Assembly (NCBI GenBank): GCA_016787485.1
Contig: JAEUUL010000041.1
Location: 124,001-188,000, forward strand
Origin: Bacteroidota bacterium
GTDB lineage: Bacteria; Bacteroidota; Bacteroidia; NS11-12g; UBA955
Reading direction: 5' to 3'
Length of the DNA stretch: 64,000 nt
In this document: positions 9,342-17,187 of the stretch, in pieces
Layout of the letters: every line of letters starts with the position of its first letter
How positions within the stretch are numbered: the stretch's first letter is position 1
Notes under the pieces: model-generated
What the model saw: the letters and a program-made list of their open reading frames with translations, nothing else
Databases searched by the model: none
Told to the model about the DNA's origin: nothing
Made by a program: the position numbers and the translations under genes

Positions 9342-11215
9342 ACGCCAACTGGATTCTCAATGTACTTCTGCTGATTCCGGCCCTGGGCTTGATTTTCAGT
9401 CTCATCATACCCGGTAAAAAGGAAATTCTGATTTCACGCATTGCCTACACCACTGCGGGGTTCCATTTCTTTACCTTCATCACGTTTGTCATCTGGTGGC
9501 TTTTCAGCCATCACCAGACCCTCAATGTGCGGGAAGTGGTGATTTATGCAACCCATGGTTATGAATTTCTGGTCGATTTATACTTCGACAAGGTATCGGC
9601 TGCCTACATGTTTGTGGGCTCCATCCTCACCTTCCTCATCACCATTTACAGCCGGTATTACCTGCACCGGGAAAAAGGGTACAAACGATTCTTCAATACC
9701 ATTCTCTTCTTCTACCTGGGTTACACCCTCACCATCCTCTCCGGCAATTTCGAAACCCTTTTCATCGGCTGGGAAATCCTTGGGATATCGTCCTTCCTGC
9801 TCATTGCGTTTTACCGCGACCGGTACCTGCCGGTGCGCAATGCGGTAAAGGTTTTCAGCATCTACCGCATCGGAGATCTGGGCATCCTGCTGGCCATGTG
9901 GGCCAGTCACCACCTGTGGCATGAAAACATCACTTTTTTCAAGCTGCACAATTACCAACTGGTGCACGAGCATTTGCAAAACCACAGCATGGCCGGGGTA
10001 TTTATTTCCCTCATGCTGCTGCTGGCGGCTGCTGCCAAGTCAGCCCAACTGCCCTTCAGCAGCTGGCTGCCGCGCGCTATGGAAGGGCCCACGCCCTCCA
10101 GTGCCATTTTCTATGGTTCACTCAGTGTGCACTTTGGAGTATTTCTGCTGCTGCGTACGTTTCCCTTCTGGGAACAACAATGCTCTGTGCGCATCCTCAT
10201 TGCAGTGCTTGGACTGGCCACCAGTATCATTGCAACCCTCATTGCCCGCGTGCAGTCCAGCATCAAGGCACAAATTGCCTATGCATCCATTGCGCAAATC
10301 GGACTGATTTTTATTGAAATCGCTGCCGGACTGGAAAAAATTGCACTCGTTCACTTCGCCGGAAATGCCTTTCTGCGCACCTACCAGTTGCTGGTATCTC
10401 CCTCGGTGGTTAGTTATCTCATCCGGGAGCAGTTTTACAACTTCGTTCCCCACCGGGAAACCCTGGAAAATGCGCTGCCGAAAAAAATCCGCTACACCTT
10501 TTACCTCATGGGTTTAAAGGAGTGGAACCTTGACAAATTCATGAACCGGGTGATTTTTTATCCCCTGAAAAGAATTGGGCACCAGCTGGATTTCCTCACA
10601 TTCCGCAACGTGCTTTATTATTTCATTCCGGCCTATGCCACCGGGCTTTTTTTCCTCTTTCACGAAGACCGCATTCCTGAAAATGTATTGCACTGGCTCC
10701 CACTGGTATTTTCATTTTTCGGACTGCTCATGGTGCTGAAATCCTTCACCGAAAGAAAATCGCCTGTACTGGCCTGGCTGCTCATCATTATGAATTATTT
10801 CTGGATTGCACTGGCCGTTTCATTTAATGAACATTTTTCTCTGTGGCATTCCGTGATTTACTTGTCCGGCGCACTGATCGCAGGAATATTCGGATTGGTG
10901 AGCTTGCTGCGCCTGCTGAAAGAAGAACGCGGTCATTTCGATCTCAACCAGTATTATGGTCATGTGTATGAGCATCCACGGTTTGCCATCGTATTCCTCA
11001 TTGCCTGTCTGGGGTTGATGGGATTTCCCATTTCACCCACGTTTATTGGGGAAGATTTAATTTTCAGTCATATTCACGAAAACCAGTTTTTCCTGGCACT
11101 GTTCAATTCACTGGGTTACATCGTAGGCGGCATTGCCATTGTGCGTCTGTATGCCAGATTGTTTCTGGGTCCGCACATCAAAACCTACCATGAAACCCCC
11201 ATTAAATCCACTTAA
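9338..11215 (+). CDS. dabB: DabB, NuoL/proton-antiporter-like membrane subunit of the DAB system
   Basis: 625 residues with many membrane helices. It shows the antiporter-subunit motif FIGWEILGISSFLLIAF (Glu146) and the helix with Lys234 (AAAAKSAQLPFSSWLPRAM) followed by GPTPSSAIFYG. DabB is the ion-conducting partner that powers DabA with the proton or cation gradient. The usual His after GPTPVSAL is replaced here by Tyr/Gly (AIFYG). It overlaps dabA by 4 bases. It is not part of a respiratory complex I operon, as no other nuo gene is adjacent. Confidence 0.88.
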   Translation: MNANWILNVLLLIPALGLIFSLIIPGKKEILISRIAYTTAGFHFFTFITFVIWWLFSHHQTLNVREVVIYATHGYEFLVDLYFDKVSAAYMFVGSILTFLITIYSRYYLHREKGYKRFFNTILFFYLGYTLTILSGNFETLFIGWEILGISSFLLIAFYRDRYLPVRNAVKVFSIYRIGDLGILLAMWASHHLWHENITFFKLHNYQLVHEHLQNHSMAGVFISLMLLLAAAAKSAQLPFSSWLPRAMEGPTPSSAIFYGSLSVHFGVFLLLRTFPFWEQQCSVRILIAVLGLATSIIATLIARVQSSIKAQIAYASIAQIGLIFIEIAAGLEKIALVHFAGNAFLRTYQLLVSPSVVSYLIREQFYNFVPHRETLENALPKKIRYTFYLMGLKEWNLDKFMNRVIFYPLKRIGHQLDFLTFRNVLYYFIPAYATGLFFLFHEDRIPENVLHWLPLVFSFFGLLMVLKSFTERKSPVLAWLLIIMNYFWIALAVSFNEHFSLWHSVIYLSGALIAGIFGLVSLLRLLKEERGHFDLNQYYGHVYEHPRFAIVFLIACLGLMGFPISPTFIGEDLIFSHIHENQFFLALFNSLGYIVGGIAIVRLYARLFLGPHIKTYHETPIKST

Positions 11216-11219
11216 AAAA

Positions 11220-12566
11220 ATGAAAAATAAAATAAAATTCTGCATTGCCCTGTCCTGCATGGTCTGGGCAGGTGCGCAGGGACAAACCCCTGCCAGGGAC
11301 GCAATGATCCTTCCGCTGGATAACAGTGGTAAACATTACATTCAGGCCACCTTGTTGAATCAGGTATGGCTGCGTTATAACCAAAGCAATCCGGGCACAA
11401 CAGTGCAGGGAAAAGCCGCCGCAGAAACCCTGGACATAGGGCTGCGCCGCACCCGCATGCAACTCTTCGGGCAAATCAATGACCATGTTTTTGTTTATTT
11501 CCAGTTCGGACAAAACAATTTTAATGCACAGTCTAATTTTGGAAATAACCGGAAAATTGCAGCCTTTTTTCACGACGCTGTTTGCGAGTATAAAGTAACA
11601 CAAACCAATGCACTGAAACTGGGTGCCGGACTTAGCATCATCAATGGAGTGGGCCGCTTTTCACAACCCAGTATCGGCACAATTATGAGTCTGGATGTAC
11701 CTGTATTTGCACAAGCCACTGTAGACCAGACTGATTTATTCAACCGCCGTTTATCAGTGTATGCAAGGGGCCAGATTTCCCATCTGGATTACAGGTTTGC
11801 CCTTGCTGATCCTTTTCCGGTGAGCACCAACGGCCTCACCCAGGCCCCGCTGACCCAGAATGCAACCTTTGCACAAATCAGCAGAAACAAACAATACTCG
11901 GGCTATTTCATGTGGCAGTTTTTTGAACATGAAAACCACACCACGCCCTATATGACCGGCACCTATCTGGGCAAAAAGAAAATATTCAATCTGGCGGCTG
12001 GCATGGTATATCAAAACAATGCCATGTGGCGGAGATCCGGTGCCGATACGGTATACCAGCCCATGATGCTGGCCTGTGTGGAATCGTTTCTGGACATGCC
12101 CCTGAACAAGGAAAAAGGCACTGCGGTTTCTGCCTATGCCGGGTATTTCCGCACGAATTACGGGACCAACTATATCCGTTTCAATGGCCTCATGAATCCC
12201 GCCTCGGGCATGAGTTTCAGCGGGGTGGCAAAGGATGCGGGCACCCAATATGGCAATGCCCTGCCCATGTTTGGCACCGGCAGCGTGATTTATACCCAGG
12301 CCGGTGTGCTGATGCCTAAAAAATGGCTGGGCGAAAACGGTCAGCTGATGCCTTTTGCTTCTGCCACATTGGCTAAGTATGACCGGCTGAATGGCAAATA
12401 TGCGAACACCTACGATGTGGGTATCAACTGGCTGATTCAGGGGCACAAAGCCAAAATCAGCCTGGATTATCAGAACCGGCCCGGTTTTACGGTATTTGAA
12501 AACGGCAGCATTGCAGACAACGGCCGCCGCAGCTGTGCCATCCTTCAATACCAGATTTTCTTCTAA
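11220..12566 (+). CDS. Outer-membrane porin-like beta-barrel
   Basis: 448 residues from the ATG at 11220, 4 bases after the dabB stop; the longer frame from 11133 lies inside dabB. Signal peptide KIKFCIALSCMVWAGAQGQ, then an amphipathic barrel with a phosphate-selective-porin-like N-terminal block (LRRTRMQLFGQINDHVFVYFQFGQ) and a C-terminal aromatic end (ILQYQIFF). It probably forms an outer-membrane channel. Its position between dabB and the SulP transporter suggests it admits bicarbonate or another anion; that is inference from context. Confidence 0.75.
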   Translation: MKNKIKFCIALSCMVWAGAQGQTPARDAMILPLDNSGKHYIQATLLNQVWLRYNQSNPGTTVQGKAAAETLDIGLRRTRMQLFGQINDHVFVYFQFGQNNFNAQSNFGNNRKIAAFFHDAVCEYKVTQTNALKLGAGLSIINGVGRFSQPSIGTIMSLDVPVFAQATVDQTDLFNRRLSVYARGQISHLDYRFALADPFPVSTNGLTQAPLTQNATFAQISRNKQYSGYFMWQFFEHENHTTPYMTGTYLGKKKIFNLAAGMVYQNNAMWRRSGADTVYQPMMLACVESFLDMPLNKEKGTAVSAYAGYFRTNYGTNYIRFNGLMNPASGMSFSGVAKDAGTQYGNALPMFGTGSVIYTQAGVLMPKKWLGENGQLMPFASATLAKYDRLNGKYANTYDVGINWLIQGHKAKISLDYQNRPGFTVFENGSIADNGRRSCAILQYQIFF

Positions 12567-12587
12567 CCTTTAAAAATCAACCTAAAA

Positions 12588-14201
12588 ATGAAACAGATAA
12601 AAATGCAGATTCCCAAAGACGGAATCGCAGGACTGAAAGAGAATTTCAGTCAGGACGCCCTCAGCGGCTTCCTTGTATTTCTTCTTGCCCTGCCCCTGAG
12701 TTTGGGTATTGCAAAGGCCAGTGACTTCCCTCCCATCATGGGACTCATTACGGCAATGATTGGTGGTGTGGTTGTTGCCTTCATTGCCGGCTCACCGCTT
12801 ACCATCAAAGGACCGGCAGCCGGACTTATCGTCATTGTTGCAGGGGCGGTAGCCGAACTGGGCCATGGCAATACAGACCTTGGTTGGCAACTCGCACTGG
12901 GCGCCGTAGTGGTGGCTGGTTTTGTACAGATTTTGTTTGGATTGATACGCATGGGCTCCCTGGTGGATTTTTTCCCTCTGAGTGCGGTGCATGGCATGCT
13001 GGCCGCCATCGGTATCATCATCATGAGCAAACAGTTTCATATTCTGCTGGGTATCAACCCCAAAACCCCGGAGGGCAAACCGATGGTGGAACCGATGGAG
13101 CTGATGGGTAAAATTCCGCATACCCTTACCCACCCCGTGGCCAGTGCCGCCCTGGTGGGCATTGTTAGCCTGCTCATCGTTTTCCTCTGGCCCCGCATCA
13201 AACAACCCCTGTTGAAAAAAATTCCCGCACCCGTTGTTGTCCTGCTTGTTGCCATTCCATTGGCCAAAATGCTGGTTTTGGACAAATCCCAATTGGTGCA
13301 TTTCGACCACAACCTGGCCGAAACACTGGATATCGATGTGAAATTTGATGGAATCCATCAAACCGGAATCTTCATTAAGTATGTCATCATGTTTGCCCTA
13401 GTGGGCAGTCTGGAGGCTTTACTTACCGTGAAAGCCATAGACATGCTGGACCCATATAAGCGCAAAAGCAATGGCAACAGGGATTTGATTGCCATTGGTG
13501 CCGGGAATATGCTTGCCGGAACACTGGGTGGACTGCCCATGATATCGGAAGTGGCGCGAAGCAGCAGCAATGTGGCAAACGGTGCCAAAACACGCTGGGC
13601 CAACTTCTACCATGGAATCTTCATCCTCATTTTTCTCATGCTGGATTTGCAGTTCAGCGATCTGATCCCCACACCGGCACTTGCTGCAATGCTCATAGGT
13701 GTCGGATTTCGGCTGGCCAGTCCAAAAGAATTCGGCCGAATGGCCAAAATAGGAACAGAGCAACTCATCATTTTTACAGTGACTATTCTTGTCACTCTGT
13801 TTTCCGATTTGCTGCTGGGAATAGGCGCTGGAATTCTTACCAAGTTAATTACCCAACTTGTTTTTGGAGCTCCGTTATCTTCCATGTTCAAGGCCAGAAC
13901 GGAAACGGACGGGAATATCATCTACATCAAAAGTGCCGCAGTTTTTTCAAATTGGCTGGGAATAAAACGACCCATAAGCAAGTTTAAACCAAGCGACGTG
14001 CTTGTGCTGGATCTCAGCCAGTGCAACCTGGTCGATCATACGGTGATAGACAACCTGCATCACCTCAAACTCGATTTTGATAATGCTGGTGGTTCACTTA
14101 CCATTCGCGGTCTGGATGAATTCACACCGGTTACCCGCAGCAAACATGCCATGGCCGCGGTGCGCCGTCCCAAACACCATGCCCCCGGCCCACAAACATG
14201 A
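12588..14201 (+). CDS. SulP-family (SLC26) inorganic anion transporter
   Basis: 537 residues, starting 21 bases after the porin stop. The N-terminal signature is typical of SulP permeases (SQDALSGFLVFLLALPLSLG, then GSPLTIKGPAAGLIVIVAGA), with 10-14 membrane segments to about residue 425. A shortened STAS-like tail follows (residues ~435-510, VLVLDLSQCNLVDHTVIDNL). SulP members carry sulfate, bicarbonate or other anions; BicA is the bicarbonate example. Next to dabAB, bicarbonate is the most likely substrate, but sulfate cannot be excluded. The C-terminal tail is basic and Pro/His-rich. Confidence 0.88.
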   Translation: MKQIKMQIPKDGIAGLKENFSQDALSGFLVFLLALPLSLGIAKASDFPPIMGLITAMIGGVVVAFIAGSPLTIKGPAAGLIVIVAGAVAELGHGNTDLGWQLALGAVVVAGFVQILFGLIRMGSLVDFFPLSAVHGMLAAIGIIIMSKQFHILLGINPKTPEGKPMVEPMELMGKIPHTLTHPVASAALVGIVSLLIVFLWPRIKQPLLKKIPAPVVVLLVAIPLAKMLVLDKSQLVHFDHNLAETLDIDVKFDGIHQTGIFIKYVIMFALVGSLEALLTVKAIDMLDPYKRKSNGNRDLIAIGAGNMLAGTLGGLPMISEVARSSSNVANGAKTRWANFYHGIFILIFLMLDLQFSDLIPTPALAAMLIGVGFRLASPKEFGRMAKIGTEQLIIFTVTILVTLFSDLLLGIGAGILTKLITQLVFGAPLSSMFKARTETDGNIIYIKSAAVFSNWLGIKRPISKFKPSDVLVLDLSQCNLVDHTVIDNLHHLKLDFDNAGGSLTIRGLDEFTPVTRSKHAMAAVRRPKHHAPGPQT

Positions 14202-14388
14202 TGGCAATATAAAAATATTCATGCAACGGTGAGCAGGGTGCCCCTCATGGCTTGGGTTTGATCGTGTATTCCCTGGTAAGGAATAACACAGCATACGGAA
14301 CTTACCGTATGCCGGGCATCCTGCACCCCATTGCAGTCCGCAATCAGCGGTGAGCCCTGTCTATTGCAATAGGCATGTGCAAAATCAC

Positions 14389-14421
14389 AAAAATAGCCGG
14401 TATCAATATCGGCTATTTTTG
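14389..14421 (+). terminator. Rho-independent terminator-like hairpin before the OmpA-like gene
   Basis: Perfect 11-bp arms, AAAAATAGCCG (14389-14399) and CGGCTATTTTT (14410-14420), with a 10-base loop, ending in a T run. It would end transcripts from the SulP gene or from the RNA candidate. The T run overlaps the putative -7 element of the next gene. Confidence 0.65.
14414..14421 (+). promoter_or_regulatory. Putative -7 element (TATTTTTG)
   Basis: Exact TAnnTTTG match ending 4 bases before the ATG at 14426 and lying inside the 3' arm of the terminator hairpin. No -33 TTG at the usual distance was found. Confidence 0.35.
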
Positions 14422-14425
14422 TAGT

Positions 14426-15385
14426 ATGAAATGGTGGTGGATGATTCCTGCACTGAGCTTAGTTGCTTGTGTACCCGTTAAAAAATTCAAAGACCTGGAA
14501 GCCTCAAAAGCGGCACTGGAACAAAAACTCAATAAAAAAATAGACGATTGCGAAAGCCGCAACACTGACCTTACTGCTGAAATGCGTAATCTGGAAGGAC
14601 AGCGGACTGCCCTGGACAAACGAATTTCAATGCTTTACGACAGTTTGTCGGACTGCAGAAGTCAACTCGCAGAAAATCAGGCCTACATCAAAAGTCTCGG
14701 CGACAAACTGGATGAACAGAAAAAAAATCTGGCCGCCGAACTGGATGCAAAAAACAAGGCCATTCAACTGAAAGAAATTGAACTGAACAATGCACTTTCC
14801 AGAGCAGAAACCGAAAGAAATAAAATGATGGAAATGCAGGCCGAACTGGAAAAAACCAGTGCACGTGTGCGCACCCTGGAAGGTGAACTCAACCGCAAAG
14901 ACAGCGCAGTAAGAGCCCTGAAGGAAGAAATCAGCAAAGCGCTGGCAGGTTTTGATCAGTTGGATATAAAAGTGGAAAACCGCAATGGAAAAGTATATGT
15001 CAGTATGGCAGATAAATTATTGTTCAAAAGCGGCAGCACTGCGGTGGATGCCAAAGGAAAAGATGCCCTGCTGAAACTCGCCTCCGCCCTGAATAAAAAC
15101 CCTGATGTGCAGGTAACTGTAGAAGGTCATACAGACAACAAACCCATGAACTCAGAAAAAATTAAAGACAACTGGGATTTGAGTGTATTGCGTGCAACCA
15201 GTATTGTGCGTATTCTGAGTGTGGAAGGGAAAATGAGTGACAAGAGAATTACCGCCACAGGCCGCGGCGAAACCCAACCCATCGCTGACAATGGCAGTGC
15301 AGAGGGACGTGCGAAAAACCGCAGAACAGAAATTATTCTCAGTCCCAGACTGGATAAAATTCTGGATATTCTGAATACGAATTGA
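14426..15385 (+). CDS. OmpA-family lipoprotein with coiled coil
   Basis: 319 residues from the ATG at 14426. Lipoprotein signal MIPALSLVAC (Cys15); residues ~25-190 are a long charged coiled coil (many E/K/L heptads, for example LEQKLNKKIDDCESRN); residues ~205-310 are an OmpA C-terminal peptidoglycan-binding domain (LLFKSGSTAVDAKGKDAL, VEGHTDNKPM, ATGRGETQPI, GRAKNRRTEI). It probably tethers a membrane to the cell wall, like Pal or gliding-associated OmpA proteins. An upstream in-frame start at 14375 lies within the terminator region and is rejected. Confidence 0.88.
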   Translation: MKWWWMIPALSLVACVPVKKFKDLEASKAALEQKLNKKIDDCESRNTDLTAEMRNLEGQRTALDKRISMLYDSLSDCRSQLAENQAYIKSLGDKLDEQKKNLAAELDAKNKAIQLKEIELNNALSRAETERNKMMEMQAELEKTSARVRTLEGELNRKDSAVRALKEEISKALAGFDQLDIKVENRNGKVYVSMADKLLFKSGSTAVDAKGKDALLKLASALNKNPDVQVTVEGHTDNKPMNSEKIKDNWDLSVLRATSIVRILSVEGKMSDKRITATGRGETQPIADNGSAEGRAKNRRTEIILSPRLDKILDILNTN

Positions 15386-15475
15386 GCAAAGAAAAAGCTC
15401 AGAGTATCCGAAAACCACATTCATATTTTTGATATATTATAACCACACATTTTCACCGTGCAATCAATCTAGAAA

Positions 15476-17185
15476 CTATAATACTGTAATTATTCCGGAA
15501 AAATGAAGAACAGCATCACTGTTTTGGGCATATACCACAAGCTTATAAGCATAGTTGGAACCTGCTATAATTGCTTGCTCTGAGGGTTTCCATTCTGGAT
15601 TTTTGCTTGTTTCCCGGTAAACTAACTCTCCCCAGCGGTTGTAAATGCTCAACTCGGCCGATTTACAGTATAAAATGGACGGAGCAAAGGTCTTGTTGAT
15701 TGAGTTTTTACCCGTAGAATTGGGAATATAAACCACGGGTTTGCAATCCACAGCCGAATTCCAGAAAGTAGCTGACCGGCAACCAGCAGTATCCCTGGCA
15801 ACTACATAATACCTGCCTTGTTCCAATTGAAACGGACTGCTCTTAGCGGCACCATTCATTGTGTATATATAGGCTGGATTAAGGGGAATCTGTATTGCCT
15901 GCACACTCTGGGTTTCGTTGCATACGATCGTATCTATCGGTCGCAAATCGGGTGTGTCAATTATTTTCACCTCCCATGTATCACTAAAATTACAACCATA
16001 AACTGTGGATATTTGGGTGATATAACGTCCTTTACTGATATTGCATTGAATATTGCCTGTAATGTGGTTACTCCATTCTACGGTATACCCCGGTTTTGCA
16101 TTGTATCCTATACACTTAAATTCATTGGCACAATTTGTCTGAAACAGTGAATGGCTTTTGTTAGGGGGATTAAAAATAACGGGTATAATACTATCCACCC
16201 AACCAGCGCCAAAGGAATATAATCTTGTCCAGTTCTCTGTATCAAAAAAGACGGTATCTGCTGTAGTAAGCGTGTCTTTGCCACTTGCACTTAATGACCA
16301 GTACCTGGGGCCAGGTACTGTGGAAGTATAAGGTATTCTGCTTCCATAGCAAAGCGTATCAGGGCCTACTATGCAGGGATATGGTGTGATGCTTAAATCA
16401 TCTAAATAAATGGTTGATATAATCATGCAATAATTGCTTGAATCCTTCGAATAATCAATTCGCGGAATACGGCCAAAATATCCCATTGTTAAATATTGAT
16501 AATCTAGTGTTAATTTAATAATCGTATCAGTATGTACCCAAATACGATTGCTTTGAGGAATATTAGAAGGATAAAATAAATTATCAAATTCTACATTAGG
16601 GAAAACTTGATGTCTAAAATCCGTTCTCATCGAATCATCACTATTTAAATTAAGGTTCAATAATTTGTTCTTTGAAAAAAACATACCAAATGGACTAAAT
16701 TTACTGTATTGAAATTTAGGGTTAAATCGACTATAATAAAACGATATCTTATATTTAGAATTCTTCTCAATCTTATATAGAGGTGTTTCCAAATATTCCT
16801 TATAAAATCTGACCGGACTAAACTCATTTCCATTATACCAATAAAGGATACTAACAAAATTGGATCCGGATTTTGGTTGTAATATAAATTCATTAAAATT
16901 ACACGTTGATTTTTCACCACAACTGGATAAGTCCACATACGGCAATTTCAAAACACCATTTTTATAATGCAAACTTAACAGGTTTGGCCCTGAGGATCCA
17001 GCAGTGGGATCAAACCAATGTAAACTATATCTATTAAATGAATCTTTTCTGGCCAAGCATCCATCATACGGTATTTCTTTCAGCATTTCAAAACTGCTGT
17101 CTGGAACAATATTGCCCTGAGCCACAGCAATGCGCGGCCAGGACAATATTGTTAAAGTAATCGTGTAATAAAGAAGCCTGAACAA
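15476..17185 (-). CDS. Secreted protein with CHU-type (T9SS type B) C-terminal domain
   Basis: 569 residues. The best start is the TTG at 17185, which begins a signal peptide (FRLLYYTITLTILSWPRIAVAQ); no in-frame ATG is seen nearby. A jelly-roll-like N-terminal half (residues ~30-270) is followed by an Ig/PKD-like segment. The C-terminal ~85 residues form the gliding-motility-associated CHU_C domain (SAELSIYNRWGELVYRE, ending SGIITVL), which directs export by the type IX system. It starts 2 bases after the stop of the upstream T9SS gene, so the two are probably one operon. The binding target is unknown. Confidence 0.8.
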   Translation of the reverse strand: MFRLLYYTITLTILSWPRIAVAQGNIVPDSSFEMLKEIPYDGCLARKDSFNRYSLHWFDPTAGSSGPNLLSLHYKNGVLKLPYVDLSSCGEKSTCNFNEFILQPKSGSNFVSILYWYNGNEFSPVRFYKEYLETPLYKIEKNSKYKISFYYSRFNPKFQYSKFSPFGMFFSKNKLLNLNLNSDDSMRTDFRHQVFPNVEFDNLFYPSNIPQSNRIWVHTDTIIKLTLDYQYLTMGYFGRIPRIDYSKDSSNYCMIISTIYLDDLSITPYPCIVGPDTLCYGSRIPYTSTVPGPRYWSLSASGKDTLTTADTVFFDTENWTRLYSFGAGWVDSIIPVIFNPPNKSHSLFQTNCANEFKCIGYNAKPGYTVEWSNHITGNIQCNISKGRYITQISTVYGCNFSDTWEVKIIDTPDLRPIDTIVCNETQSVQAIQIPLNPAYIYTMNGAAKSSPFQLEQGRYYVVARDTAGCRSATFWNSAVDCKPVVYIPNSTGKNSINKTFAPSILYCKSAELSIYNRWGELVYRETSKNPEWKPSEQAIIAGSNYAYKLVVYAQNSDAVLHFSGIITVL

Positions 17186-17187
17186 TG

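Larger units (their letters stand above)
14227..14421 (+). ncRNA. Candidate structured non-coding RNA (three-way junction plus terminator)
   Basis: No coding frame is visible here, but the segment folds well by eye. An 11-bp stem (14233-14243 with 14314-14324, one G-U pair) closes two hairpins. P2 is 14264-14289 (9 bp, one bulged A, loop CTGGTAA) and P3 is 14291-14312 (GCATACGG/CCGTATGC, loop AACTTA). GGTAAG at 14275-14280 is complementary to CTTACC at 14301-14306, so the loops could pair or switch. A further hairpin, ATTGC/GCAAT, is at 14330-14344, a palindrome CTATTGCAATAG at 14361-14372, and a terminator-like hairpin ends the region. The 8-base CGGTGAGC occurs at 14227 and again at 14348. 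It matches no RNA family I recognise. It could be an independent small RNA or a 3'-UTR/leader element. Confidence 0.4.

Noticed and set aside
9338-11215. Reading this gene as nuoL of respiratory complex I
   Set aside because: It overlaps dabA and no other nuo gene is present; DabB fits better.
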